A DNA stretch of 64,000 nt from positions 6,829,001 to 6,893,000 of the forward strand of contig NZ_JAVDYC010000001.1 in NCBI RefSeq assembly GCF_031458255.1. Reading direction: 5' to 3'. Made by a program: the position numbers and the translations under genes. The notes under the pieces are model-generated. The model saw nothing but the letters and a program-made list of their open reading frames with translations. It ran no database searches and was not told where the DNA came from. Below are positions 34,441-45,302 of the stretch, piece by piece. Position 1 is the stretch's first letter, and every line of letters starts with the position of its first letter. This stretch comes from Catenuloplanes niger (GTDB lineage Bacteria > Actinomycetota > Actinomycetes > Mycobacteriales > Micromonosporaceae).

Positions 34441-37400
34441 ATGTCCGGTCCGGCGGTTCTCGATCCTTCCCGGCTGTGCCCGGACGGACGGCTCATCCCG
34501 ACCGGGAACGGCGGCGTGTTCTTCCATCCGTACCCGATGGACACGCCGGTCGACCTCGTCGGCCTGGTGCACGCGATGAACTCGCCGCGCGAGGCCGGGC
34601 CGGCGTTCCACATGAGCCACGAGGGGCTGCGCGACGTGGGCGCGCTGGCCACCGCGCAACGCGTGCTGCGCGACCTGGGTCCCGGCGCACGGATCACCAC
34701 GATCCCGGTCGACGGCACCGAGCACACCGCGGTCGCGGACTGGTCGGCGGCCGCGGACATGGTCGGCGTACCGGTCGGCGTGGCCTACCGCCCCTGGATG
34801 GAGCTGTCGCCGCGGGTGGTGCGGGTGGACGTCGCGGGCCGGCCCGACCCGGACGGCGCGTTCGCCCGGGTGCTGCCGAAGGGGCTGGCCGCGATGCGGG
34901 CGGCGCTGGACATCGCGCGCGGGCCCGCGCCGGCCGCGGCGGCGTCACCGATGGACCGCCTGCGGGCGCTGGTGGCCGGGCTCGACGCGGCGCGGGACGA
35001 GTTGCGGGTGCCGCGCTCCGGGCCGGTCGCGGGCGCGCCGCTGTGGCAGGCGGGATACCAGCTCGCGGCCGGCGTGGCGCTGGGACTGCCCGGGCCGGGC
35101 GTCCTGCCGGTGGCACCGGTGCCGGCCGCGGAGCTGGAGCGGCTCTGGGGCGCCGCGGAGCGGGTGCCGGCCGACGCGGTCCGGGCGGAGGCGCCGGGAA
35201 CGGTGCTGGTGGTGCGGCACGAGCCGCGGACCGGCGACGGCGAACTGCGGCTGCTGGTGTCGCACGACGACGCGCTGTGGTGGGTCGACCTCGCGGCGCC
35301 GGCGGACCGGGCGATCATCCGGTTCGACCCGGCGGACCCGCGGCACACCGGCGCGGTGAGCGCGCTCGGCACGACCGTGCGGCGGCTCTCGCCACCACCG
35401 GCGACGTCACCGGCCGCGACCACCGGCGCGCCGCCGTCGTCACCACCGGCCACGCCGCGGCTCTCGCCGCTGACGGAACCGCCTACGTCGTCACCGGCCA
35501 CGCGGCCGGTGACGTCACCGGCCATGCCACCGGCCATGCCGGCGTCCGCGCCGTCGGCCGAACCGCCGGTCGTGCGCCCGGTGGTGCGGCCGGTGGTGCG
35601 GCCGTTGTCGCTGTCGGCGGAGTCGCCGGCCGTGCTGCCGTTGTCGTCACCGGCCACGCCGCCGCTCTCTCCGTTGGTGAAGCCGCCGGTCGATCCGACG
35701 ACTGCACCGCCGGGCGCGCGGCCGGCGCCGGGGGAGTCGTCGGCAACGCTGCCGATGTCGCCGGCGGTCACGCCGCCGCGTTCGCCGGAGGCGACACCGC
35801 CGGCCGGCCCGGAGCGGTCGGCACCGGCCGCGCCACCGGCGCGGTCCGCCGAGTCACCGGCCGGTGACCGCAGATCGACGGCCCCCGAGGGGACGCCGGA
35901 GGTGGTCGCCGCTGCCCCGCCGGGGGACGCGCGAGAGGACGACCCGGACGACGAGCCGTCCTTCGTGCCGCGGTCCGGGCTGGTGGACGCGCTCCTCGAC
36001 CCGGAACCGGGGCGCCGGGCCGCCGGTGCCCTGCAACCCACGCGACCCCGGCCCCGGCTCGCGCCGGGCAGCGGCGTCACCGAGGGCGACGCCGGGCCGG
36101 AGGCGCTGATCCAGGCCGCGTTCGACGCGGTCGCGGCCGATCTGCGGGACGACGACGTGTCGCGCCAGTTCGGCGCGGTCGACGACCTGCTGGACACCCG
36201 GCTCACGGCGATCCGGGACCGCTTCGCGCGCGAGCGGGAGCGGCACGAGACGGCGCGCACGGACGCGGTGACCGCGATCGCCGGGCACGACGCCCGGATC
36301 GCCGAGCTGGGCGCCGCCCTCTCCGCCGCCCGGGACGAGCTGCGGACCAGTGAGGAGACCGCGGCCGCGATCGCCGAGCGGCGGGCGGCGGCCGAGGGGA
36401 CGCTGCGGCTCCACCGGGCCGAGCACGAGGCCGCGATCACCGCCCGCGACCGGGCGCGGCGGGCCGTGGCCGAGGCCGGCGCGCTGCCCGCGGCGGACCG
36501 GGTCCGGCTGGCCGGGGAGGCGGAGGCCGCGGCGCGCGAGGCGAGCCGGATCGGCGGCCGGATCGTCACGGTGGAGCGCCGCCTCGCACCGCTGCGGACG
36601 GCCGAGCGCGCGGCCGCGGACGAGATCGCCGAGCACCACCGCGCGATCGCGCGGGACAGCGCCGCCCGTACCCGCGAACAGGGTCTTCGGGAGCTGCGGA
36701 TCCAGGACCGGGACCGGGCGGCCACGGACCGGTACCGGGCGCGGGCCGACGAACGGCTGGTCGAGATACACCTCGACTACCTTCGCTCGCTGGCCGCGGA
36801 CTGGGCCGGGCTGGAGCTCGGCGACGCGCGGCGGACCGCCGACCGGGTCGACGCGGTGCAGGCGCCCGGCTCGGCGTTCGACGACGGGGCCGCCGAGGTG
36901 ACCGCGCTGCTCGGCCGCCGCGACGCGTGGACGCCCGCGGACGTGGGCCGGCTCGCCTACCTGGCTCACCTGGACACGGTCCGGGATCGGGTGGAGACCG
37001 CGCACCGGGACGGCCTGACCGCGCTGCGGACCGGGCTGCGCACGCACCTCCGGCGGATGGCCGCGTACGCGCGCGCCCAGATCGCGGATCCTGAGCTGGA
37101 CCGGCTGGTCGACCGCGCCGCCACGCTGAGCCTCTGGACCACGCTGTCGGACGCGTTCGACGCGGCCCGGCCCGCCGCCGAGACGGCCCGCGCGGCCGCG
37201 GCCGACCGCGCCCGGTTGCTGCTCGACGGCCCGAACCCGGATCTGGGCGCGCTGGCCGACGGGTTGGCCGACCCGGCGACCCGGGCGGCCCGGCTGCCGC
37301 TGACCGGCGGTCACGACGCCGGCCTCGCTGCCCGGATCGACCTGGTCCGCGCGCCGTCCGCGGCCTGGTTCCTGCGGCAGCAGGGTTTGCTCGGTGACGG

Positions 37401-40400
37401 GTTCCTGCGACAGGTCAACGAGCGGGCCGACATCGACGGCCTCAGCGCCACGCTGGCCGGTGACGCGGCCGCCGCGCTCGGCACCTCGCGGCTGCCCTGG
37501 CGGTCCGCGCGTGGCCGGGTCGAGTCCTGGCTGACCAGGCAGCTGGGCAACCGGGACACCAAGCACTGGAGGAGGCTCGTCGACGTCGGCGTCAGCCGCG
37601 AGTTCAACGGCCGCACCGTGCGGCTGCGCGTGCGCCCGGGCCGCTCGGTCTACCAGCACGTGCCCGGGCCCGGGCTGGCGGCCGGCGACTCCGACATGCA
37701 CATCAAGGGCGGCGACATCTCGTACTCGCGGAGCGTCGAGGGCGGCTCCGGCTGGGGGTTGCCGTTCTACGCCGCGGTCTTCTTCGGGACCGCGAACGAG
37801 CTGGTCCGGTTCGCCATCGGGCCGATCGTCCGGTTCTTCGCCGGTGGCTCGCGGCACTGGTCCGAGTCGAGCGGCGGCGGCGTGTCGGCAGAGAACATGA
37901 TCTTCACTGGTGACTTCGCCACCCACCGGTTCGGCACGGACGTGACGGTGGAGCTGGAGATCAACGGCAAGCCGGTGGCCGCCCTGCCGCTCGACGGCCA
38001 CCTGACGGTGGACATGCCGCAGATCCTGTCCAGCACGCGCGACGCCGTGGATCCGACCTCGGTCGGCATGCCCATCCGGGTGACCGATCCGGCCGCGCTC
38101 GGCCGGCAGGACTTCGCGCTCAGCGCCGCCACCTTCGAGGACCCGCTCCAGGAACTCCAGGAACAGCTCCAGCAGCACGCGGACTTCGGGCTCTCCGGGA
38201 AGCACGCGGCCAGGGTGGTCGACACGCTGCGCCGCGAGATGATGAACCCGCAGGGCGCCAAGGACGCCGGCGCGTGGTGGACCTCGAACAGCTGGCTGTC
38301 GCCGCACGTGTCGATGCGGGTGGGCAGGTGGCGACGGCTGGAGGGCCACCTGCGGACCGGTGGCCGGCTCGTCGAACTGCGCCGGATCACCGACACCAAG
38401 GGCCTGGTCCGCAACGACATGTCCGCGTCCGCCTCCCGTGGCGCGGCCCGCGGCGGCGGCTCGGTGGCCGGGCGCCGGCTGGGCGCGGAGCCGCCGGTGA
38501 TGGCCGGTGAGCACCTGGTGCTGCCGCGCTGGGACGTGGCGTTCCTGAACACCAGCCGGCAGGTGAACCGGTCGGTCGGCATCGAGGCGACGGCCCGGTC
38601 GATGCCGACCCGCAAGACCGCGCTGATCCGGTACCACGCGACGGTGTCGGCCGGCCTGACGTTCGACACCAACCGGGGGCAGCTCGACGTACGGCGGAAC
38701 ACCACGGTCGAGATCGCGATCCCGGCGGCGTACGCGGACGCGTTCGAGGAACAGGTGATGGCCACGCCGATGCTGCGCGAGGTGTTCGTGCCGCCGGACG
38801 AACCGGTGGTCGGGACGCCGAAGCGGGGCCGGGCCGGGCGGCCGTTCCCGAGGCGGGGCGCGGCCGCCCCGGACGATCTGCGGGCGATCGCCGACCGGCA
38901 CCGGATCGAGGTGTCGTTCGCCGGCGCGGTCAACCCCGGCGGCCGGTGGGCGTGGCTGGACGACCACCCGAACGCGACGGTCCGCGATCTGGACGCGGCC
39001 GACCACGACTACCCGGACCCGGACGCGGTGCCGGCCTTCCGCTACCTGGTCGACGCCGCGAACCCGGAGCTGATCGACGGTGCGGTCGTCTTCACCCGTG
39101 GCAGCGTGCACGTACCGGGCGAGACGCCGAGGCCCGGGATCGTCTCGGCCGAGTTCGTCCGCAATCCGGCGCGGCGGGGTTCCACCGGGCCGGCGTCGCC
39201 GGGTTCCGCCGGGCGGGAGGCGCCGGAAGCGGCCGGGTCGCCGCCGTTCCGCAGCGCCGGCGTGCGGGACGTGACCGACCTGATGTTCCTCGCCCGGATC
39301 CACCCGATCGAGGTGGCGGTGGCCGGGCGGTCCGGCGGGGACACCCCGGCGCTGATCGAGGACCTGCCGGCGTCGCTGCACCCGCTGTGGCCGGTGCGCG
39401 ACCGGATCCTGCTGCGCGGCGACGGCGACTACACCTATCCGCCCGGCACGCCGACCGTGGCCCGGTACCGGTACCTGATCGACGACCGGGGCGCGGTCAC
39501 CGGCGCGGTCCCGCTGGGCGACCCGGCCGGTACCGGCCCGCTGCGCACGCGTACCCCCGGCGACGTGCGGGTGAATCCGGCGCTCTACCGGCCCGCCCGC
39601 CCGGCCGGGGAGGTGTCGGCGGACCGGGCGCTGCGCGAGGTCCGGGCCTATCTGGACACGCTCACGGCGGACACCCAGGTGCAGCTCTCCGTCGGCGTGC
39701 CGGCCGAGGTGGCGGCGGCGCTGGCGGATCATCCACGGGTCGAGCTGCTGGACGGGACCGGCGCGCGGGTGCCCGGGCAGACGCTGCCCGGCACGCCGCT
39801 GCCACCCGCTGCCACCCGCGGCGTGGTCCGGCCGGACGGCTCGCTCAGCGTCGGGCTGCCGCCGCTGAGCGGGCCGACCCGGGAGCCGTGGGCGCTGGCC
39901 AGCCGTGCCGGGCTCGGCCCCGGCACGATGAAGGAGATGCCGGGCGCGGAGCTGATCTTCGCTGATCTGCTGCTCCTGGTGGAGCAGCAGATGCGGGCCG
40001 TCGGCCGGGAGCTCGAGGGCGAGGCGCGGCAGGAGCGGTTCTACGAGCTGGCCGCGAAGTTCGCGGTGCCGGGCATGGGCGGCGGCCAGCGTGCGCTCTT
40101 CGACGGTGGCGTCACCGACGTGTTCCGGGTCGGCCGCTACACGTTCCGCGTCAACCTGACCGGCGCGCTCGGCGACCTGCTCGACATCGACCGGGTGCCG
40201 GACTACTGGATCGACAACCGGGTGATCGGCAAGTCCGGGGCCGCGATGAGCGAGCGGCTGACCCGGCGCTGGGGTACCCGGCTGGACATCTCCGCCCGCC
40301 TCGGCATCCAGGACTTCTTCGGCATGCAGGTGCGCTTCGCCGACCTGCAGTACGCCTGGGACCGGTCGCAGGGCCGCAACGCCGCCATGAACACGGCCGG

Positions 40401-43400
40401 CGGGCGGCGGCGGAAGGTCGGCGGCGTCGTCACGGAGTTCCGCTACGGGGCGTCGTACCAGCTGAGCGTGTCGGTGACGGACGAGGACGGTGCGCTGGTC
40501 CGGCCGGCCAGCTCCCGGGCGTACGGCGGCGCGGGTTTCGAGACTCCGGTGCACGTGGCCGACGAGGACCTGGCGCCGGTCCCGGCCCCGCCACCGGCCG
40601 ATCACGGCATCCTGCCGGCCGAGCCGCCGCCCACCGGGCCACCCCCGCTGCTCACCGACGACGAGGCGGTACGGCGGCTGACCGTCGCCGAGGAGGCCGA
40701 CCTGCGCCGCTGGCTGGCCGGCGAGGACGTCCGCGACGGCGCCGGCGAGCTGGTGCAGAACGTGCGGGACGGCATCGACGGCGTGTACGTCTGGCTGAAC
40801 CGGGTCGGGAAGCTCGCCGAGCAGGCGCAGCTCTTCGTCGACGTGGTCGACGGGCGGCTCGGCACGCCGGCGCGGGGCAGCCTCGACGAGTTGTTGCGCG
40901 ACCTCGCGCCGGGCGGCGGCCGGGTCGCCCTCGAGTCGGGGGTGGCCACCGGCGTCACCGCGGACTTCCTGGAGCCGCTGGCCGCCGAGATGATGAGCCG
41001 GACCGGCGCGATCGTGCCGCTGGACCGGCGGGACGACGAGATCCGCCAGCTGCGCATCCACCTGGTCCCGGCGCACGCGCGGTACAGCCACCCGACCGAC
41101 GCGCCGTCGACCAAGGAGTACGCGCAGGCCGGTGTCGGCGCCGGTGCGGTCAGCGGGAAGGGCCGGCGGGTGCGCGGGCGGCTCGGCCCGTCGCTGTTCT
41201 TCCAGACCGGTAAGGGCGCGGCCGCGATGGACCTGCCGGACCGCGACGTCCCGGCGTCCACCCGGCTGGCCGACCACATCAACGTCCACCTGCTCAGTGC
41301 GGCGGCCAGCCGGCGGACCGGCGAGTCCGGGTCGATCGTGCGCGGCGGCCGGGAGGGGACCCGGGCGTCGTACGAGGGACGCAGCTTCACCCACTCCGCG
41401 GACGCGCTCTTCCTGATCACCTACGAGCGGTACGTGGACGGCGCGCTCTGGTCCACCTCCGTGGACCTGAAGATCCGAGGTGGGGTGGAGACCTCCACGC
41501 CGTACGCCCGCGCCGTGGCGCTCGGCCTGCCGGTGCCGGCCGCGGACATGCCGGTCATGCCGGTGGAGACGCGCGACGTCCGGCCGATCCACCCGGAGAT
41601 CGCCTACGCCACCTCGCACGTGGAGAAGCTCACCGCGTCGCTGGACACGGCGGAGCGGCGGACCGGCATCGTGCTGCGCGACGACCGGCCGTCCCGGGTG
41701 TTCCAGGACACCCCGGTCCGCAAGGACGTGCTCCGGGTGGTGCTGGACAACCTGACGGCGCTGGCGGTCGACGTCAAGGACCCGACCATCTCCAACGCGG
41801 TGACCGCGCTGTTCCGGGACGCGGCGCTGAAACGCCACTACCGCACCATCCGCAAGGAGGGCGTGACGCAGGTGATCACGCTCAACCACAGGTCCGGTGC
41901 CGTGCGGCGGGTCGGCGTCCGGGTCACCGCGGCCGACGGCGAGCTGGAGTACGAGCGTCCCCGCCCGGACGTGAAGACCACGGTCTACGCCGCCGGCACC
42001 ACGGCGGACAGCCGGACCGAGAGCGTCGACACGTCGCTGGCGGCCGGCTCCGGCGTGGACTCCCGGTTCCTCGCCGAGAGTGCCCGGCTCGCCCTCGGGG
42101 GCGCCGCCGGCTACGAGCGGGACTCCGGGCAGTCGGTCACCCGGTCGGAGGCGGCGGTGCGCAAGCGGCGCGGCGGCCCGCTGGAGCACGGCAGTCAGCA
42201 GTTCGACGCGGACACCCGGTTCACGCTGGAGTTCTTCGAGTCGTCGGCCGCGCCGCAGTTCCTGCGCTCCGTGGTGGACGCCGCGAGCTGGACCGTCAAG
42301 GTGGTCGACACGATCGCCGACGGCCGGCTCCGCAAGCAGCTGCAGACGTTCTTCCCGGCCGCGAAGACCCCGATCCGGTCCGCCACCGTGGCCGGGCGGC
42401 TCAGTCTGCTCACCCCGGCGCGGCTGACCCGGATCGGCCCGGCACGGCTGCCGGCGGGCGTGGATCCGCTGCCGGAGACGCTCGCCGACCTGCCGCCGGC
42501 CACGGTGCGGATCCTCGACGGCCCCGGCGGCGTGCCCACGGAGCTGGCCGGGGACGTGACCCGCACCGAGGCGATCGCGCCGCACCTGCACGGCCTGGAG
42601 ACCTACAACTTCGACCCGTTCATCGCCTGGTTGCCCGCCACCCGGCAGGCCGGCGCGGAGCGGTTCGACACCACCCGCCCGGCGCCCCGGATCGCCGACT
42701 ACGGGCAGCTCTCCACGGTCTCGGCCGAGATGTCCGCGGCGCTCGGCGGCGTTAACGCGGCCACCCACATCGAAGAGCTGCTGACCGGCCGGTACGTGGT
42801 GAAGGGCGACGGCGGCGACGAGTTCACGGTCCGCGCGGTGCTGCGCCGGGGGCGGTGGCTGACCCGCGGCGGCTACGACGCCTCGAACGCGTGGCTGCAC
42901 GCGGAGGAGCAGGAGAACGAGCACGAGAAGGCGTCCGGCTTCGCGTTCTCCCCGTTCAGCGTCGGCGCCGGGCCGGTGACCGGCGAGGACCGGATGTTCA
43001 GCGGCACCGCGCTCGGTGTGGCCGGGGAGAGCGGAACCGGCGGCGCGAGCGGCGTCGGCGCGTTCGCCATCGACATCGAGCGGCGCAAGGGCGATCAGGA
43101 CTACCTGTGGTTCGACGTCACGCTGATCGGCACGTCCCGCAACGGCCGGTCCTGGATCCGCAGCGAGGTGCCGTACGGCCTGCTCGCCCGGATCCCGTCG
43201 GCGAAGGCCGCGGAGGTCTTCGCGCCGCGGCCGGGCACGCTCGGCGTGGTGGACCAGGCGCTGCTGACCGGCCTGGCCGACGACGTGGTGGTGGCCTACC
43301 CGGACCGCCGGTTCCTGGTCGAACAGCTCGCCCGGCAGCGGGCCACGGCCGCGCCGAACCTGCTGCGGCCGATCGAGTTGCACGCCGCGGTCCGGCGCGC

Positions 43401-45291
43401 GCTGGACTGGACCACCGCGGTGGAGTTGCCGCCGGGCGGCTCGACCACGGCACCGGAGGACTGCGTGGAGCGCGCGTTCGGGCTGTTCGTGGCCGTGCAC
43501 CGGCGCACCACGAACGTCACCACGGACGCCGGCGAGATCGGCCACCGGACCGCGGACGACCTGGCCCGCGCGCTCGGCGGCGACTTCGCCCGGCTGCGCG
43601 ACCCGGACACGCTCCGGGAGTACCTGACCGGCCGGCCCGGCGCGATGGTGGCGCTGCGCACGCCGCCACCGTCGGGCGGGATGTCGCACCTGTTCTGGGT
43701 GATGTCCACCGGCCACGGCCGCCTGCGGATCTTCGACGGCCAGCGCCACGGCGTGTCCCGCGCGGACGCCGACCTCGGCACCCGGCGGCAGGCGCTGACC
43801 GGCGGGCTCGCCACCGAGCACGCGCGGTTGTTCCACCGGGCCGGCACGGAGGCGCTGCTGATCGACGAGCGCGGCCGGCCGGTGGACCTGCGGACGGTGC
43901 CCGGCGCGGTGACGACGCGGCAGTCCGGCGACCGGCTCGGCCGCCGCGAGTCCGGCCGCATGCCGTTCACCGGCGCGTTCACCGTGCCGGACCACCTGCC
44001 CCGCAGCACCCCGGCCAAGCAACCGCCGGAGCACCGGCCTGGCACGTCACCGGAGCACCGGAACGGCACGTCGCGGGAGCCGGAGCCGGAGCCGGGGTCG
44101 CGCACGTCGCCGGCGGCACCGCCGGGCGGGGCGAACGCCGGGCGGGACCGCACGATCCGGACGCTCGGTGACTTCTCCGGCCCGGACGCGCGGCGGACGC
44201 TGACCGTGGTCCGGGACGCGGTGCGGGCGACCGCCGGCGGCCCGGTGGTGGTGGTCGACCTGGGCGGCCCGCCGGAGACCGCGCTCGCGGCCGTGCGGGC
44301 GCTGGACCAGCTGCTCCGGCACGACGCCTGGCGCGGCGAGCCACCGATCGTGGTCGCCACCATGGGCATCCCGAAGGTGCTCGACGCGTTCGAGGCGGTC
44401 CGGCGCGACCGCGGCCCGGTCACCGTGCGCGAGGACATGAACCGCTTCGACCGGGTCTGGCTGCTGCTGGAGCCCGGTGCCACGGACCCGGCCACGGTCG
44501 CGGCCGCACCGGACGCGGCCCTGTTCCGGACGGCCGGCGATGTCCCGCCCCGGCCCACCCGCACGCTGACCCGGGTGCTGGCCGACTGGATCGCGCACAC
44601 CGACTGGGCCGAGGCCGAGGCGTTCCAGCGCGCGCACGACGCGGAGCTGCGCACCACCGCGGTCCGCGACGAGCTGCGTGCCGTGGTCGCGGACCACCCC
44701 GGCGACCTGCGGCTGCGTGCGTTCCTGACCGTGCTGTCCGCGGCCGGTGGCCTGCCCGCGGCCGGCGTGCCCCGGCTGGCCCCGGCGGCCACGTCGTTCC
44801 TGTCCGTGGAGCCGCCCTGGGACGCCGGGCGCGGCCCGATGCCGGCCACGTTCGTCTACGACTACCTGCGGTCGGCCGGCCGGGCCCGCCGGGACCGGTA
44901 CGCACTCGACGGCCTGCTGTTCGTGCTGATGGTGGCCGGGCAGCTCGACGCGGCGGACGCCACGTCGCTGGCCCGGGCCACGGCGGTGCACCGGGTGGAC
45001 CACGCGAACGTCCGGCTCCTCGAGGTGCTCGCGGAGCTCTCCCGGGTGCCGGACGCGCAGCTGCTGGCCGACCCGGCCGCGGTCACCGCCCGGTTCACCG
45101 AGCTGGTCCGCCCGCTCGCGAGCGGGGCGCCGGGCGGGTCACCGGCGGACTGCCTCGACCCGGTGGACCGGACCACCTGGGTGGGCCGGCTGGACGCGCA
45201 CCGGGACCGGCTGCGGGCGCACGGCGGCGCGGCCGAGGGGCGGCGCGCCGAGGTCCTGGACGCGATCACCTACACGCTGTCGAACTGCTGA
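34441..45291 (+). CDS. Giant protein 2 with C-terminal Tox-PL (papain-like) domain
   Basis: 3616 aa. The N-module (1 to about 315) opens with LCPDGRLIPTGNG. A Pro/Ser/Thr/Ala-rich tract follows (about 317-515, including VVRP three times in a row). Then come a helical coiled-coil segment (about 585-935), a moderately hydrophobic stretch (about 1104-1136, GLPFYAAVFFGTANELVRFA) and a huge mixed/beta body shared with giant 3. The papain-like domain has Cys3008 (APEDCVERAFG), His3083 (GGMSHLFWVM) and Asp3099 (RIFDGQRHG). The C-module (about 3234-3616) has TIRTLGDFS, GGPVVVVDLGG and the end YTLSNC. Four Cys are seen: 13, 3008, 3571 and 3616. No signal peptide. GAGGGG lies 9 bp before the ATG. It is closer to giant 3 than to giant 1. 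A toxin-like or host-modifying function is inferred only from the Tox-PL triad. Confidence 0.85.
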   Translation: MSGPAVLDPSRLCPDGRLIPTGNGGVFFHPYPMDTPVDLVGLVHAMNSPREAGPAFHMSHEGLRDVGALATAQRVLRDLGPGARITTIPVDGTEHTAVADWSAAADMVGVPVGVAYRPWMELSPRVVRVDVAGRPDPDGAFARVLPKGLAAMRAALDIARGPAPAAAASPMDRLRALVAGLDAARDELRVPRSGPVAGAPLWQAGYQLAAGVALGLPGPGVLPVAPVPAAELERLWGAAERVPADAVRAEAPGTVLVVRHEPRTGDGELRLLVSHDDALWWVDLAAPADRAIIRFDPADPRHTGAVSALGTTVRRLSPPPATSPAATTGAPPSSPPATPRLSPLTEPPTSSPATRPVTSPAMPPAMPASAPSAEPPVVRPVVRPVVRPLSLSAESPAVLPLSSPATPPLSPLVKPPVDPTTAPPGARPAPGESSATLPMSPAVTPPRSPEATPPAGPERSAPAAPPARSAESPAGDRRSTAPEGTPEVVAAAPPGDAREDDPDDEPSFVPRSGLVDALLDPEPGRRAAGALQPTRPRPRLAPGSGVTEGDAGPEALIQAAFDAVAADLRDDDVSRQFGAVDDLLDTRLTAIRDRFARERERHETARTDAVTAIAGHDARIAELGAALSAARDELRTSEETAAAIAERRAAAEGTLRLHRAEHEAAITARDRARRAVAEAGALPAADRVRLAGEAEAAAREASRIGGRIVTVERRLAPLRTAERAAADEIAEHHRAIARDSAARTREQGLRELRIQDRDRAATDRYRARADERLVEIHLDYLRSLAADWAGLELGDARRTADRVDAVQAPGSAFDDGAAEVTALLGRRDAWTPADVGRLAYLAHLDTVRDRVETAHRDGLTALRTGLRTHLRRMAAYARAQIADPELDRLVDRAATLSLWTTLSDAFDAARPAAETARAAAADRARLLLDGPNPDLGALADGLADPATRAARLPLTGGHDAGLAARIDLVRAPSAAWFLRQQGLLGDGFLRQVNERADIDGLSATLAGDAAAALGTSRLPWRSARGRVESWLTRQLGNRDTKHWRRLVDVGVSREFNGRTVRLRVRPGRSVYQHVPGPGLAAGDSDMHIKGGDISYSRSVEGGSGWGLPFYAAVFFGTANELVRFAIGPIVRFFAGGSRHWSESSGGGVSAENMIFTGDFATHRFGTDVTVELEINGKPVAALPLDGHLTVDMPQILSSTRDAVDPTSVGMPIRVTDPAALGRQDFALSAATFEDPLQELQEQLQQHADFGLSGKHAARVVDTLRREMMNPQGAKDAGAWWTSNSWLSPHVSMRVGRWRRLEGHLRTGGRLVELRRITDTKGLVRNDMSASASRGAARGGGSVAGRRLGAEPPVMAGEHLVLPRWDVAFLNTSRQVNRSVGIEATARSMPTRKTALIRYHATVSAGLTFDTNRGQLDVRRNTTVEIAIPAAYADAFEEQVMATPMLREVFVPPDEPVVGTPKRGRAGRPFPRRGAAAPDDLRAIADRHRIEVSFAGAVNPGGRWAWLDDHPNATVRDLDAADHDYPDPDAVPAFRYLVDAANPELIDGAVVFTRGSVHVPGETPRPGIVSAEFVRNPARRGSTGPASPGSAGREAPEAAGSPPFRSAGVRDVTDLMFLARIHPIEVAVAGRSGGDTPALIEDLPASLHPLWPVRDRILLRGDGDYTYPPGTPTVARYRYLIDDRGAVTGAVPLGDPAGTGPLRTRTPGDVRVNPALYRPARPAGEVSADRALREVRAYLDTLTADTQVQLSVGVPAEVAAALADHPRVELLDGTGARVPGQTLPGTPLPPAATRGVVRPDGSLSVGLPPLSGPTREPWALASRAGLGPGTMKEMPGAELIFADLLLLVEQQMRAVGRELEGEARQERFYELAAKFAVPGMGGGQRALFDGGVTDVFRVGRYTFRVNLTGALGDLLDIDRVPDYWIDNRVIGKSGAAMSERLTRRWGTRLDISARLGIQDFFGMQVRFADLQYAWDRSQGRNAAMNTAGGRRRKVGGVVTEFRYGASYQLSVSVTDEDGALVRPASSRAYGGAGFETPVHVADEDLAPVPAPPPADHGILPAEPPPTGPPPLLTDDEAVRRLTVAEEADLRRWLAGEDVRDGAGELVQNVRDGIDGVYVWLNRVGKLAEQAQLFVDVVDGRLGTPARGSLDELLRDLAPGGGRVALESGVATGVTADFLEPLAAEMMSRTGAIVPLDRRDDEIRQLRIHLVPAHARYSHPTDAPSTKEYAQAGVGAGAVSGKGRRVRGRLGPSLFFQTGKGAAAMDLPDRDVPASTRLADHINVHLLSAAASRRTGESGSIVRGGREGTRASYEGRSFTHSADALFLITYERYVDGALWSTSVDLKIRGGVETSTPYARAVALGLPVPAADMPVMPVETRDVRPIHPEIAYATSHVEKLTASLDTAERRTGIVLRDDRPSRVFQDTPVRKDVLRVVLDNLTALAVDVKDPTISNAVTALFRDAALKRHYRTIRKEGVTQVITLNHRSGAVRRVGVRVTAADGELEYERPRPDVKTTVYAAGTTADSRTESVDTSLAAGSGVDSRFLAESARLALGGAAGYERDSGQSVTRSEAAVRKRRGGPLEHGSQQFDADTRFTLEFFESSAAPQFLRSVVDAASWTVKVVDTIADGRLRKQLQTFFPAAKTPIRSATVAGRLSLLTPARLTRIGPARLPAGVDPLPETLADLPPATVRILDGPGGVPTELAGDVTRTEAIAPHLHGLETYNFDPFIAWLPATRQAGAERFDTTRPAPRIADYGQLSTVSAEMSAALGGVNAATHIEELLTGRYVVKGDGGDEFTVRAVLRRGRWLTRGGYDASNAWLHAEEQENEHEKASGFAFSPFSVGAGPVTGEDRMFSGTALGVAGESGTGGASGVGAFAIDIERRKGDQDYLWFDVTLIGTSRNGRSWIRSEVPYGLLARIPSAKAAEVFAPRPGTLGVVDQALLTGLADDVVVAYPDRRFLVEQLARQRATAAPNLLRPIELHAAVRRALDWTTAVELPPGGSTTAPEDCVERAFGLFVAVHRRTTNVTTDAGEIGHRTADDLARALGGDFARLRDPDTLREYLTGRPGAMVALRTPPPSGGMSHLFWVMSTGHGRLRIFDGQRHGVSRADADLGTRRQALTGGLATEHARLFHRAGTEALLIDERGRPVDLRTVPGAVTTRQSGDRLGRRESGRMPFTGAFTVPDHLPRSTPAKQPPEHRPGTSPEHRNGTSREPEPEPGSRTSPAAPPGGANAGRDRTIRTLGDFSGPDARRTLTVVRDAVRATAGGPVVVVDLGGPPETALAAVRALDQLLRHDAWRGEPPIVVATMGIPKVLDAFEAVRRDRGPVTVREDMNRFDRVWLLLEPGATDPATVAAAPDAALFRTAGDVPPRPTRTLTRVLADWIAHTDWAEAEAFQRAHDAELRTTAVRDELRAVVADHPGDLRLRAFLTVLSAAGGLPAAGVPRLAPAATSFLSVEPPWDAGRGPMPATFVYDYLRSAGRARRDRYALDGLLFVLMVAGQLDAADATSLARATAVHRVDHANVRLLEVLAELSRVPDAQLLADPAAVTARFTELVRPLASGAPGGSPADCLDPVDRTTWVGRLDAHRDRLRAHGGAAEGRRAEVLDAITYTLSNC

Positions 45292-45302
45292 CCGGGGGAG
45301 AC

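Noticed and set aside
35854-44034. A 2726-codon open frame on the minus strand opposite giant 2
   Set aside because: Same composition artefact; no ribosome-binding site, motifs or conservation with the other loci.
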